This document shows positions 27,510 through 36,391 of a stretch of DNA of 64,000 nucleotides, in pieces. Both the position numbers and the translations under genes were made by a program. This DNA is from CAHJWH01 sp965198905 (GTDB taxonomy: Bacteria; Pseudomonadota; Alphaproteobacteria; Caulobacterales; Caulobacteraceae): contig OZ240678.1 in assembly GCA_965198905.1 (NCBI GenBank), positions 1,240,001 to 1,304,000 on the forward strand, given 5' to 3'. Below the pieces are notes generated by a model, which worked only from the letters and a program-made list of their open reading frames with translations, ran no database searches and was not told the DNA's origin. Numbering within the stretch: position 1 is the stretch's first letter; each line of letters starts with the position of its first letter.

Positions 27510-29132
27510 TTATCTCTTCGTAATCATCGCATAGGCCGCCGGTCTGGGCGGTGGTGGGGGCGTCCAGCCGCCGCCGAGCGCCTGGAACAGGGTGGCGGAA
27601 TCCATCAGAGTGGTCACCTGGGCGGCGGTCAGCACGCTTCGGGACTGGCGCAGGGTGCTCTCTGCGGTCAGCAGGGTGGTGAGGTCGGTGAGGCCCAGGT
27701 CGTAGCCGCGCTGCTTGGCGTTGAAGGCGAACAGCGCCCGCTCCATCGCCAGCTGCAGGCTGACCACGCGCCTGCGGTCGGACTCCAAGGTGTTGAGGCC
27801 ATTCTCGGCGTCGCGATAGGCGTCCTGAACCGCCTTTTCATAGGCGATCACCGCCTGTTCGCCCCGAGACCGCTGGCCGTGGATGATGTCGAGCAGGCGG
27901 AAGCGGTCGAGCACCGGGGCGGTGGCGTTCAGGCCGACCGACCAGATGGTGCTGAACTCGTCGAACGATCCGGTCGACTTGACGAGCTGGATACCCGGCT
28001 GCAGCGAGAAGTCGGGGAACAGGCCGAGCTTGTCCAGGTCCAGCGTCCCGGCCGCCGACTGCAGCCGGGCCTGCGCCTCGCGCACGTCGGGCCGACGCGC
28101 CAGCAGCTCGCCAGGCGTGGTGGCGGGCGGCGCGGGCGGGGCCGCCGCGACCGGCGCCACCACCAGGGTCTCGATCGGCGCGGTCCCGCGCCCGATGAGG
28201 TCGAGCAGGGTCCGCCTCGCCGCGCGGGAGACCGCCTCCAGCCGGGTCACCTCGGCGGCGTCGGTGGCCTCGTCGCTCTCCAGCCGCGCGGCGTCGGAGG
28301 TGGAGGTGAGGCCGTGGGCGGCGGAAACGTCGGCCGAGGCGGCCAGCCGGTGGGCGATGCGCAGGGTCTCCCGGGCGTCGGCGAGCTGGGCGGCGTCGCC
28401 GCGGGCCATGAACAGGTCGTTGGCGATGCTGGTGGCCAGCATCGAGCGGGTGGCCTCGGCGTCGAAGCGCTGGGCCCAGACGTCGGCGTCGGCCGCCCGC
28501 TTGGCCGCCCGCCGCCGTCCGAACAGGTCCACCTCGTAGGCGATGGCGAAGCCGCCGGCATAGGTCTGGGTGCTGCCCGAGGGCGTGAGCTCGGCCCCGG
28601 TGGAGCTGGTGGTTCCGGTGACGCCGCTGGTCCCGGTCGTCCCGGTGGTGGTCGTCGCGCCCGTGGTCAGGCCGGTTGAGCCGGTGGTCGTGCCGAGGTT
28701 GGTGGTGACGCCCAGGCCGCCGAAGCTCTGGGAGATGTGCTGCTCCTGCGCCTGCCCGGTCAGATCACCCTGGGGCAGATAGGCGGACAAAGTCTGAGCC
28801 CGGCTGGCGCGGGATTCCGCGATCCGCTGCAGGCTGGTCCGCACATCGAAGTTGGCCTGCAGTCCCTCGTCTTCCAGGGCTGTGAGCTGGGGATCGTCGT
28901 AGAGCCTCCACCAGGCGTCCAGCACCCCTGGGGAGAGCGCGGGATCGGTCCCTACAGCGCCCTGGAAGGCCGCGGGCGTCCCCACCGACGGGCGCGAAAG
29001 GCCGCCGCCGCCGCAGCCCGCCAGCCCTGTCGCCAACACCCCCGCCGCCAGCGGCCCCACGGCCGAACCGACGAGCGTGCGCAGGAAAGACGGCCCACGG
29101 GCTTGAGCTTGTCGAGGCCACCTTCTGATCAC
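27510..29132 (-). CDS. NodT-type outer-membrane efflux lipoprotein
   Basis: TolC-like outer-membrane factor of the same efflux system, 540 aa. The N-terminus has a lipobox-like GLAGC; two OEP repeats follow, with conserved WWRLYDDPQL, FAIAYEVDLFGRRRAAKR, ELLARRPDVREAQARL and AVQDAYRDAENGLNTLE. An unusual insert of about 45 residues rich in Thr and Gly (roughly residues 145-190) lies in the first repeat, before YAGGFAIAYEVDLFG. Probably first gene of the operon, 163 bases ahead of the adaptor. Confidence 0.9.
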   Translation of the reverse strand: MIRRWPRQAQARGPSFLRTLVGSAVGPLAAGVLATGLAGCGGGGLSRPSVGTPAAFQGAVGTDPALSPGVLDAWWRLYDDPQLTALEDEGLQANFDVRTSLQRIAESRASRAQTLSAYLPQGDLTGQAQEQHISQSFGGLGVTTNLGTTTGSTGLTTGATTTTGTTGTSGVTGTTSSTGAELTPSGSTQTYAGGFAIAYEVDLFGRRRAAKRAADADVWAQRFDAEATRSMLATSIANDLFMARGDAAQLADARETLRIAHRLAASADVSAAHGLTSTSDAARLESDEATDAAEVTRLEAVSRAARRTLLDLIGRGTAPIETLVVAPVAAAPPAPPATTPGELLARRPDVREAQARLQSAAGTLDLDKLGLFPDFSLQPGIQLVKSTGSFDEFSTIWSVGLNATAPVLDRFRLLDIIHGQRSRGEQAVIAYEKAVQDAYRDAENGLNTLESDRRRVVSLQLAMERALFAFNAKQRGYDLGLTDLTTLLTAESTLRQSRSVLTAAQVTTLMDSATLFQALGGGWTPPPPPRPAAYAMITKR

Positions 29133-29225
29133 GCGCGCTGTCCACCGCCGCGCCCGCCCCCGCGAACGCGGATCGCATTGAACCTAAGCGTGAGCACAAG
29201 TCACTGCGTCTGCAGGCCGCGGCGT

Positions 29226-29531
29226 TCAGTCGGTGGAGACGCTGTGGGGATCGAGCGACAGGTCGGCGGCGGTGAACTGGTGCGCCTTGCGGCAGGCTGG
29301 ACAGAACAGCGCCAGCATCCGGTCGAACCGGGCGAGCTCCGCCTGCGTCATGTAGGCGTGGGTCGGCACCTGAGCGTGAGTTGTCGGGCACCGGCCGACG
29401 ACCCTGAGCCTGGGTTTGGCCCCGCCTCTCAGGTAAGACACCACTCGAGCCAGCACGCGACACTCGACCAACTGACCGCGAGGGGCCACCTTCCAACCTA
29501 ACCTCCTGCAGGCTGAAGCTGGACCGAACAT
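29226..29531 (-). CDS. Small putative zinc-binding protein
   Basis: Up to 101 aa, with an uncertain start; GTG codons near 29448 would give a product of about 70 residues. The informative part is the C-terminal third: a CPTT pair, then about 30 residues later CPACRKAHQFTAADL. This spacing (CPxT ... CPxC.xxHxW/F) recurs in short alphaproteobacterial proteins and suggests a zinc ribbon-like site. No partner gene is evident. Could be non-coding; moderate confidence. Confidence 0.45.
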   Translation of the reverse strand: MFGPASACRRLGWKVAPRGQLVECRVLARVVSYLRGGAKPRLRVVGRCPTTHAQVPTHAYMTQAELARFDRMLALFCPACRKAHQFTAADLSLDPHSVSTD

Positions 29532-29593
29532 ATCGTCGCCTGCGTCATCGGGTGGCTGACGCTTTCAAAAGGCGCATAACCGAGGCGCCCTGG

Positions 29594-30340
29594 TCAGCCG
29601 GCGAGCCGCTCCATCTCCTCCTCGCTGATGTCGGAGTTGGGATAGACCGTCTGGACGTCGTCCTCGTCGTCCAGCGCGTCGATCAGCTTGAGCAGGCTTG
29701 CGGCCTGGTCGCCGGCCACCGGGGTCAGCGACTTGGGCCGCCAGACGATGCCGGTCGAGTTGGGCGGGCCGAACCTGGCGTCGAGCGCCTCGGCCACCGC
29801 GCCCAGGTCCTGGAAGGCGGTGAAGACGGTGTGGGCGTCCTCGTCGCTCTCCACGTCCTCCGCGCCGGCCTCGATGGCCGCCTCCATCATGGCGTCTTCG
29901 CCGGCGACCTTGGCCGGATAGACCACCTCGCCCACGTGGTCGAACATGAAGGCGACCGAGCCGGTCTCGCCGAGCGCCCCGCCGTTCTTGCCGAAGATGG
30001 TCCGCACGTTGGCGGCGGCGCGGTTGCGGTTGTCGGTCAGGACCTCCACGATCAGGCCGACGCCGCCGGGGCCGAAGCCCTCGTAGCGGATCTCCTCATA
30101 GGTGTCGGCCTCCCCGCCTGCGGCCTTCTTGATGGCTCGGTCGATGTTGTCCTTGGGCATGGACTCGGCTTTGGCGGCGGCGATGGCTAGGCGCAGGCGG
30201 GCGTTGTCCTTCGGGTCGGGCACGCCGCCCTTGGCGGCGATGGTGATGTCGCGCGAGAGTTTGGAGAACAGCTTGGAGCGGATCTTGTCCTGGCGTCCCT
30301 TGCGGAACTGGATGTTCTTGAACTTGGAATGGCCGGCCAT
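29594..30340 (-). CDS. yebC: YebC/PmpR family protein (transcription/translation regulator)
   Basis: 248 aa, the family's normal length. N-terminal MAGHSKFKNIQFRKGRQDK, central NIDRAIKKAAGG and YEGFGPGGVGLIVEVLTDNR, and the GALGETGSVAFMFDH block are all family hallmarks. Members act as DNA-binding regulators and in some bacteria relieve ribosome stalling. The gene is commonly next to ruvC in Proteobacteria, but here its neighbours are unrelated. Confidence 0.96.
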   Translation of the reverse strand: MAGHSKFKNIQFRKGRQDKIRSKLFSKLSRDITIAAKGGVPDPKDNARLRLAIAAAKAESMPKDNIDRAIKKAAGGEADTYEEIRYEGFGPGGVGLIVEVLTDNRNRAAANVRTIFGKNGGALGETGSVAFMFDHVGEVVYPAKVAGEDAMMEAAIEAGAEDVESDEDAHTVFTAFQDLGAVAEALDARFGPPNSTGIVWRPKSLTPVAGDQAASLLKLIDALDDEDDVQTVYPNSDISEEEMERLAG

Positions 30341-30470
30341 GGGTGCGTCGTCGTCATGAGCGGGCCGCAGCGGGAAGCGCGGCCCGGAAGCCGAGCCTTC
30401 TAGCGCCCCACGGCGCCCGCGTCATCTTGCGCGGGCGGAACGGGGGCTGCGGGCGCGTCGTTCGGAGTGC

Positions 30471-30770
30471 ATGAGCGACAACGATCACGCCGCCGACGAC
30501 ATCGACGCCCCCGAGATGGTGCACTGGTCGCCGCGGCACGGACCCACGGTCGGCGACCCGATGAACCTGCCGACCCTCGGCCTTGCGGCGGTCAGCGCGA
30601 CCGCGGTCGGTGCGGCCATGGTCGGCGCCCTGGCGATCGGAGCCTTGGCCGTGGGCGTGCTCGCCATCGGCCGCCTGGTGGTGGGCAAGGCCCGCTTCGG
30701 AGAGGTCAGCATCGACCGGCTGGAGGTGGGCGATTTGGTGGTGCGGCGCCACGATGGCCGGCCGACCTAG
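30471..30770 (+). CDS. Small protein with periodic glycine-rich repeat
   Basis: 99 aa. A polar N-terminus (to about residue 30) precedes a strikingly periodic run of GALAIGALAVGVLAIGRLVV type, glycine every fifth residue or so, continuing as GKARFGEVSIDRLEVGDLVV. The second part looks like a short beta-solenoid rung pattern rather than a plain membrane helix. Similar glycine-periodic short proteins are known in Alphaproteobacteria but have no assigned function. Divergent from yebC. Confidence 0.65.
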   Translation: MSDNDHAADDIDAPEMVHWSPRHGPTVGDPMNLPTLGLAAVSATAVGAAMVGALAIGALAVGVLAIGRLVVGKARFGEVSIDRLEVGDLVVRRHDGRPT

Positions 30771-30791
30771 CCGCGCTGTGCCGGTCGGGCG

Positions 30792-31628
30792 TCAGGCGGG
30801 TTCCCGTATGGCCTCGGGCACGTGGGCGGACAGGCGCCCGCCGATCCGGATCGGCTCCGCTCTCACCGCCAGTCCCGTCCTGGCGTCGGTCTCCACATAG
30901 ACGCCACAGACGGTCGCCGGCCCTGAAGCGGGCTGGAACCTTGCGCCCGGCAGACGGGTGGTGAACCGGCGCACGGCCTCCTCCTTGCCCATGCCGATGA
31001 CGCTGTCGTAGTCGCAGCAACCGCCTGCATCGGTCTGGTAGGCCGTGCCCCCCGGCAGCACCTGGGTGTCGGCGGTGGGCACGTGGGTGTGGGTGCCGAT
31101 CACCAGGCTCACCCGCCCATCGCAGAAATGACCCATGGCCATCTTCTCCGAGGTCGCCTCGCAGTGCATGTCCACGATGATCGCGTCGGCGGCCAGCCCT
31201 AGCGGGCAGGCCTCCAGCTGCGCGTCGACGGCGGAGAACGGATCGTCCAGGCTGTCCATGTGGACGCGCCCGAGCACGTTCATCACCAGGATCTTGCGGC
31301 CGCCGGCTGCGTCGAACATCCAGGCCCCGCGTCCCGGCGCGTGGCTCAGCCGGGGGTAGTTCAGCGGGCGCAGCAGGCGGGGTTCGCGATCGATATAGGT
31401 CAGCGCCTCGCGCTGGTCCCAGGTGTGGTTGCCGAGCGTCAGGCAGTCCGCCCCCGCGTCGAACAGTTCCTCGGCGGTCTTCTGGGTGACGCCGAAGCCG
31501 GCGGCGGCGTTCTCCGCGTTCACCACGACGAAATCGAGCCCCAACCGGCGCCGCAGACCCGGCAGGTGGGTCGACAGGCCCTCCCGCCCGGAGCGGCCGA
31601 TGATGTCGCCGAAGAAGGCCAGTCTCAT
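30792..31628 (-). CDS. YmdB-like metallophosphoesterase (TIGR00282 family)
   Basis: 278 aa calcineurin-like phosphoesterase. Metal ligands are visible in FFGDIIGRSG (Asp), VVVNAENAA (Asn), TLGNHTWDQ (Asn-His), VDMHCEATSEK and GTHTHVPTAD. Bacillus YmdB hydrolyses cyclic nucleotides and affects RNA turnover and multicellular behaviour; the role in Proteobacteria is unknown. It lies 18 bases downstream of the 5-FCL gene on the same strand and is probably co-transcribed with it. Confidence 0.9.
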   Translation of the reverse strand: MRLAFFGDIIGRSGREGLSTHLPGLRRRLGLDFVVVNAENAAAGFGVTQKTAEELFDAGADCLTLGNHTWDQREALTYIDREPRLLRPLNYPRLSHAPGRGAWMFDAAGGRKILVMNVLGRVHMDSLDDPFSAVDAQLEACPLGLAADAIIVDMHCEATSEKMAMGHFCDGRVSLVIGTHTHVPTADTQVLPGGTAYQTDAGGCCDYDSVIGMGKEEAVRRFTTRLPGARFQPASGPATVCGVYVETDARTGLAVRAEPIRIGGRLSAHVPEAIREPA

Positions 31629-31646
31629 AAGGCGTGGTGCATGGGT

Positions 31647-32210
31647 TCAGCGGGCTCCGGCGAAATCCAGATAGGCGGTTTCGGTCAGAACGCCATCCAG
31701 GCGCTGGTCGAAGCCGTCGGTGGGGACGTGCTCCACCTGCTGGCCGGCGTAGGCGAGGCCGATGGCGCGCACGAAGGGCGCCTCGGAGCGCAGGGCGGCC
31801 AGCGTCCGGTCGTAATAGCCGCCGCCCTGCCCCAGGCGCGCGCCGGTGAGATCGAAGCCCAGCAGGGGGACGAAGACGAGGTCGGGACGCAGCGTCGCCA
31901 CATGGGGCGGCGGGACGGCGAAGCCGAGGGCGTCGCGGGCCGACGAGCCTTCGACCGCCTCACGGAACAGCAAGGGGGCGTCGCGCTGCACGACGACAGG
32001 GAGGACGAGGCGGGCGCCCTGCGCGACCAGCCAGTCCGCCAGGGGCTGCGGGTCGATCTCGGAGCCGGCGGGGCGGTAGACGGCTGCGATGGCGGGGCGC
32101 GGGAGGCGCGACGTCCGAAAGGCGAGGATCAGAGCCTGTGACGCCCCCGAATAAGCGGAGTGCAACGCCTTCCGGCGGCGCCGCAGCGATGCTCTGAGCT
32201 GGGCCTTCAA
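31647..32210 (-). CDS. 5-formyltetrahydrofolate cyclo-ligase
   Basis: 187 aa. Converts 5-formyl-THF to 5,10-methenyl-THF with ATP. The N-terminus has the basic RRRRKALHS segment, the middle has RPAGSEIDPQPLADWL, and the C-terminal signature is GQGGGYYDRTL. In many Proteobacteria this gene (ygfA/fau) follows zapA and the 6S RNA gene; the same order is seen here on the minus strand. Confidence 0.93.
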   Translation of the reverse strand: MKAQLRASLRRRRKALHSAYSGASQALILAFRTSRLPRPAIAAVYRPAGSEIDPQPLADWLVAQGARLVLPVVVQRDAPLLFREAVEGSSARDALGFAVPPPHVATLRPDLVFVPLLGFDLTGARLGQGGGYYDRTLAALRSEAPFVRAIGLAYAGQQVEHVPTDGFDQRLDGVLTETAYLDFAGAR

Positions 32211-32270
32211 CGCGCTCTTCCGCCAGCGGTAAAAGTCTGGAAAGTGACTGCGTGCTTCGAGAGGGTCTCC

Positions 32271-32361
32271 TGCTGAGCCCTCCTCAGCACGACGAGAAAT
32301 GTTTACAATCGACCAAGTTCGTCATCCTGAGGAGCCCCGAAGGGGTGTCTCGAAGGACGCA
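32271..32361. repeat. Two short palindromes in the leader of the 5-FCL gene
   Basis: TGCTGAG-CCCTC-CTCAGCA (32271-32289) is a perfect 7-bp hairpin. A second element at about 32318-32361 reads GTCATCCTGAGGAGCCCCG followed by AAGGGGTGTCTCGAAGGACG, with a CCCC/GGGG mini-stem. The flanks ATCCTGAG and CGAAGGACG resemble the arms of the palindromes at 2914 and 16298, so it is probably a related dispersed repeat. Confidence 0.65.
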
Positions 32362-32459
32362 GAACAGATTGAGCACGACGCCCATCCCTTTTTTTAGGGC
32401 GGAAAGAAACACCTCGCCCTCCAGACGAGTAGAACAGGTGGCGGCGCCGCGAGGGACCG

Positions 32460-32640
32460 TGGAGGCGGTTCAATCCACTCGAACCTGGTGAACCAGGTGG
32501 GCGCCGTGTGCGCAGGCCCAGGGGCTTGAACAGGGACAGCTCCCAAGAGAGTTGATTAGGGTCCCGGGATATGAGGACTCCGACGTGAACCGCAGCAAGA
32601 CCCGCCGGAACCGAAGGTAGGCCCAGCGCTCCTGTGACTC
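32460..32640 (-). ncRNA. ssrS: Candidate 6S RNA
   Basis: The 467-base gap between zapA and the 5-FCL gene is the conserved genomic location of 6S RNA, which inhibits RNA polymerase in stationary phase. The minus-strand sequence, beginning shortly after the zapA stop, can pair its flanks (CGGTTC near 32611 with GAACCG near 32470). It contains the complementary pair TGGGCC/GGCGCCCA, a large unpaired A/T-richer centre (CTCATATCCC and CCTAATCAACTC), and a 3' hairpin ACCTGG-TTCA-CCAGGT, similar in position to the small 3' hairpin of E. coli 6S. Ends are approximate. The call rests on synteny and shape, not on a covariance search. Confidence 0.5.
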
Positions 32641-32677
32641 AAGCGCTGTCGGCCTCAAGCGTCGTCAGGGCTTGTCT

Positions 32678-33010
32678 TCAACCCGCCTTGGTCGCCAGCG
32701 CCTCGATACGGTGGGCGGCGGCGTCCAGCGCCTGGGCGGCGCGGGCTTCGGCGCGGGCCTGATCGGACTGCAGCCGGGCGAGCTCGGCCTGGGTCTGAGC
32801 CATGCGGGCGCGAAGGTCGGCGAGCTCGTCCGCGGTCATCAGCGCGGCCATGAGGAACAGGCGCAGGTCGCCGACCCGGCCGACGGAGCGCGAGACCTCC
32901 TGCACCTGTCGGTCGAACTGGGCGGCGAGGGCGCGGACGTGGCCCTCCTGCCCGTCCTCGCAGCCCACCGCGAAAGGATGGCCGCCGACCTCGACGGTGA
33001 CAGTGCTCAT
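32678..33010 (-). CDS. zapA: Cell division protein ZapA
   Basis: 110 aa FtsZ-ring crosslinker. N-terminal MSTVTVEVGGHPFAVGCEDG is the ZapA globular head; the C-terminal half is a coiled coil (RMAQTQAELARLQSDQARAE). Its start overlaps the stop of the upstream DUF4164 gene by 4 bases, so the two are coupled, and it precedes the 6S-like RNA. Confidence 0.93.
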   Translation of the reverse strand: MSTVTVEVGGHPFAVGCEDGQEGHVRALAAQFDRQVQEVSRSVGRVGDLRLFLMAALMTADELADLRARMAQTQAELARLQSDQARAEARAAQALDAAAHRIEALATKAG

Positions 33011-33402
33011 GCGGTCGGTTCCTTCTTCGACGAGGCGTCGGGGTCCAGGCCGTCGGCCTCGTCGTCATCGATCGAGTCCTGCACGGACTTCGCGGGCAAG
33101 TCGAGCGCGCCCAGGCCGAGCGGCAGCTCGTCCTGGACGTCATCGTCCTCTTGCAGCGTGCGCCTCACCTCGACCATGGCCCGGCCCAGAGCCTTGGACG
33201 CGGCGGCGGCGGCGGATTCCAGGTCGCGGCGGCGCTGGTGCGCGGCCTCGAGTTCCAGCGCGAGCGCGTTCTGCGGGACCGCCGGGCGATCCTGACGGCC
33301 CAGCCGGCCTTCCAGCGCGACGAGAGCCCGTTCCAAGCGCGAGGCCGAGTCGGCCAGGCCACCGTCGTTCACGCTCTCACCCCGCATCAGCGGCTCGCCC
33401 AT
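33007..33402 (-). CDS. DUF4164-like coiled-coil protein
   Basis: Up to 131 aa, possibly starting at an internal Met a few codons in. The body is a predicted coiled coil (SRLERALVALEGRLGRQD, LALELEAAHQRRRDLE), followed by an acidic, poorly conserved tail. Proteins of this type occur immediately upstream of zapA in alphaproteobacteria and are thought to help FtsZ-ring assembly (inference from position). A 4-base overlap couples it to zapA. Confidence 0.7.
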   Translation of the reverse strand: MGEPLMRGESVNDGGLADSASRLERALVALEGRLGRQDRPAVPQNALALELEAAHQRRRDLESAAAAASKALGRAMVEVRRTLQEDDDVQDELPLGLGALDLPAKSVQDSIDDDEADGLDPDASSKKEPTA

Positions 33403-33551
33403 CCAGCCCTCCGCCGGCCCGACCTACCGGTCCGACTCACCTTATAGAGCGCGCCGGGCCGGCCCCAAAGCGTCGCGCCGACTTGCGCGCGGGACGCGCC
33501 TGCCGCAAGTACCGGCCGCCGCGACCTGGCGGCGCCGCACGGCCTCCTCCC

Positions 33552-35549
33552 ATGCCGCAAGCTCCCGCGATCTCGCCTCCTCCCAGCCTCCAGACCCTGG
33601 CCGACGCCATCCGCGTGCTGGCCATGGACGCGGTGGAGGCGGCCAATTCCGGCCATCCCGGCATGCCCATGGGCATGGCCGACGTAGCGACCGTGCTCTG
33701 GTCCAGGCACCTGAAGTTCGACGCCGCCGACCCTGCGTGGCCCGACCGGGACCGCTTCGTCCTGTCCAACGGCCACGGCTCCATGCTCCAGTACGCCCTG
33801 CTCTGCCTGACCGGGTTCGAGGGGGTGACGCTCGACGCGCTGCGGTCCTTCCGCCAGTGGGGCTCGATCACCCCCGGTCACCCGGAATACGGCCACACGC
33901 CGGGGGTGGAGACCACCACCGGCCCGCTCGGCCAGGGGATCGCCACCGCTGTCGGCATGGCCATGGCGGAGCGCCATCTGAACGCGCGCTTCGGGAGCGA
34001 GCTGGTGGACCACCGGACCTGGGTGGTATGCGGCGACGGCGACCTTATGGAGGGCGTCAGCCAGGAGGCCATCTCGCTCGCCGGCCGGCTGAAGCTCGCC
34101 AGGCTCTGCGTGCTCTGGGACGACAACGACATCACCATCGACGGCTCGACCGCGCTGTCCGAGAGCGGCGACCAGCTGATGCGCTTTCGCGCCGCGGGCT
34201 GGATGACGCGGCGCATCGACGGCCACGACGCGGCCGCGATCGATCGCACCCTGCGCTGGGCGCAACGGCAGGCCCAGCCGGTGCTGATCGCCTGCAAGAC
34301 CCGGATCGGCAAGGGCTCGGCGACGCTGGAGGGCCACCACGACACCCACGGCAAGGCGCTGGGCCCCAAGGAGGTCGCCGCCACCCGCGAAAAGCTGGGC
34401 TGGCCGCACGACCCCTTCGTCATGCCCGAAGCCGTCATGGCAGCCTGGCGCAAGATCGGCCGCCGGGGGGCGGCGGGGCGCAAGCGCTGGACCCAGCGGC
34501 TGAAGGGCCTGCCGAACGGGGCGGAGTTCACCCGGGCGATGTCGGGCCAGCCGCTGGCCGGCGCCTTCGACCGGCTCGACCAACACACCGCCCGCGCCGC
34601 GGCCGACCGGCCGGCGATGGCCACGCGCGCGGCGTCCGGGGAGGCGCTGAAGCTGCTGGTTCCGGCGATCCCTGAGCTGATGGGCGGCTCGGCCGACCTG
34701 ACCGGCTCCAACAACACCTTCGTCCCGGGCATGCCGATCTTCGATGCGCCGCACTATGCCGGGTCCTACGTCAACTACGGCGTCCGCGAGCACGCCATGG
34801 CGGCGGCGATGAACGGCATGGCGCTGCACGGGGGCGTGATCCCCTATGGCGGGACCTTCCTGGTGTTTACCGACTATAGCCGGCCGGCCATCCGGCTCGC
34901 GGCGCTGATGGGGGTTCGGGTGATCCATGTGGGCACCCACGACTCCATCGGCGTGGGCGAGGACGGCCCCACCCATCAGCCGGTGGAGCACCTGGCGGCG
35001 CTGCGGGCGATCCCGAACCTGAACGTCTTTCGCCCCGCCGACGTGGTGGAGGCGGCGGAGTGCTGGCGCGCGGCGCTGGAGGCCGAACGCACGCCCTCGG
35101 TGATGGCGCTGTCGCGGCAGAAGACCCCCGCGGTGCGCATCGAGCCTGCGGCCGAGAACCTTTCGGCCAGGGGCGCCTACACCCTGCGCCCGGCTGGCGG
35201 CGAGGCGAAGGCGGTGATCTTCGCCACCGGCACGGAGGTCCCGCTGGCGCTCGCGGCGCGCGACCGGCTGCAGGCGCAGGGCGCGCCCACGCGGGTGGTG
35301 TCGGTCCCCTGCTGGGCGCTGTTCGACCGCCAGGACGAGTCCTACCGACGCCAGGTGATGGGCGCGGAGCCGGTCCGCGCGGCGGTGGAGGCGGCGGTGC
35401 GCTTCGGCTGGGACCGCTTCATCGGCCCCGACGGCGTGTTCGTCGGCATGCCCGGCTTCGGCGCCAGCGCCCCGGCCGAGCGGCTCTACGCCGAGTTCGG
35501 CGTCACCGCCGACGCCCTGGTGAGCGGGATCATGGCCAAGCTGCGCTGA
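33552..35549 (+). CDS. tkt: Transketolase
   Basis: Thiamine-diphosphate enzyme of the pentose phosphate pathway, 665 aa. N-terminal domain: AANSGHPGMPMGMAD, SNGHGSMLQYALL, the TPP/Mg motif GDGDLMEGVSQEA with downstream WDDNDITIDG. Pyrimidine domain: GGSADLTGSNNT, YVNYGVREHAMAAAMNGMAL, HDSIGVGEDGPTHQPVE. The frame is open 250 codons upstream over the antisense DUF4164 and zapA genes; the ATG at 33552 is the plausible start because it gives the normal N-terminus. Divergent from DUF4164/zapA. Confidence 0.95.
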   Translation: MPQAPAISPPPSLQTLADAIRVLAMDAVEAANSGHPGMPMGMADVATVLWSRHLKFDAADPAWPDRDRFVLSNGHGSMLQYALLCLTGFEGVTLDALRSFRQWGSITPGHPEYGHTPGVETTTGPLGQGIATAVGMAMAERHLNARFGSELVDHRTWVVCGDGDLMEGVSQEAISLAGRLKLARLCVLWDDNDITIDGSTALSESGDQLMRFRAAGWMTRRIDGHDAAAIDRTLRWAQRQAQPVLIACKTRIGKGSATLEGHHDTHGKALGPKEVAATREKLGWPHDPFVMPEAVMAAWRKIGRRGAAGRKRWTQRLKGLPNGAEFTRAMSGQPLAGAFDRLDQHTARAAADRPAMATRAASGEALKLLVPAIPELMGGSADLTGSNNTFVPGMPIFDAPHYAGSYVNYGVREHAMAAAMNGMALHGGVIPYGGTFLVFTDYSRPAIRLAALMGVRVIHVGTHDSIGVGEDGPTHQPVEHLAALRAIPNLNVFRPADVVEAAECWRAALEAERTPSVMALSRQKTPAVRIEPAAENLSARGAYTLRPAGGEAKAVIFATGTEVPLALAARDRLQAQGAPTRVVSVPCWALFDRQDESYRRQVMGAEPVRAAVEAAVRFGWDRFIGPDGVFVGMPGFGASAPAERLYAEFGVTADALVSGIMAKLR

Positions 35550-35701
35550 CGAGATCGGCGAGGCGGCTGGACCACGCCTCAGGTCTGGCCTCCTCGCATA
35601 CGGCGTCCTGCGAAGAGGGATCGTAGAGCCTGAAGCCCTCGCGCCAAGTTGCAAACGACCGCCGGTGATGCTCCCCTCGTCCGTCGGTGGGGAGGATCGA
35701 G

Positions 35702-36022
35702 TTGAGCCTGTTGGTCGCAGCCGCCTGCACGGTGGGGGCTGGCGCGTTCGCTGCGGCGGCCCTGGCCGCCAAGCTGCGGCGGGACGCCATCGTCCAGGAC
35801 GGCGCCCGCGTCGGCTCCACCCTGCTCGCAGGCGTCGCCCAGGAGGGGGAGCCGGCGCGCTTCGTCATCGTGAGGGGAGAGGCGGCCTTCCGGCAGGACG
35901 CCCCCTTCGAACACCGGGGCCGCCGCTTTCAGCTGATCAGCTACGAGAGCTACGACGATCGCTCGCCCGTCCTACGCCGCTTCCTCGCCGTGACATGCCG
36001 CGTGCTGGCGAAAGCCCCGTAG
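35702..36022 (+). CDS. Small membrane-anchored hypothetical protein
   Basis: About 106 aa. A hydrophobic N-terminal segment (LLVAAACTVGAGAFAAAALA) precedes a soluble part with no recognised domain, containing RFVIVRGEAAFRQDAPFEHR and RRFQLISYESYDDRSPVLRR. A TTG at 35702 has GGGGAGG six bases upstream, better than the GTG five codons earlier. Function unknown. Confidence 0.55.
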   Translation: MSLLVAAACTVGAGAFAAAALAAKLRRDAIVQDGARVGSTLLAGVAQEGEPARFVIVRGEAAFRQDAPFEHRGRRFQLISYESYDDRSPVLRRFLAVTCRVLAKAP

Positions 36023-36216
36023 ACGCACGACGTCACGTTCATCCTCGAACTTTTTGCAGGATGGCGGCTTTGCGCAACAGGTGAGTTTCTGGATTGCTAG
36101 CCATACGTGCTTTCGACCCATCTCAGTCATACGCCTTGTGGGCGTCCGATGTCCGCTCCAGCAGCCATCAACGGACATTCGCCTGCGCCCGGCCAGGGCG
36201 CGCCACGACACAGACG

Positions 36217-36261
<45 letters not shown>

Positions 36262-36322
36262 CGCACTTCCCTTCACCGCCCCACCTACAATCGAGCGGGG
36301 AGTTAATGTCGGTGGAGCGCAT

Positions 36323-36348
36323 GGAACGACTCGCGCTTAGCCTTTGTT
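36323..36348 (+). promoter_or_regulatory. Possible EcfG-type general-stress promoter
   Basis: GGAAC at 36323-36327, 17 bases, then TGTT at 36345-36348. The alphaproteobacterial EcfG consensus is GGAAC-N16/17-CGTT, so the -10 differs at one base. It lies about 45 bases before the receiver-domain gene. Motif-only evidence. Confidence 0.35.
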
Positions 36349-36391
36349 AATGTCACGTTGGACGCAGCAGCTCTCCAGCCGCAGGCGTACC

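Noticed and set aside
32470..32658. A 62-codon frame inside the 6S-like region
   Set aside because: No recognisable product, and the interval is better explained by a structured RNA at a conserved location.
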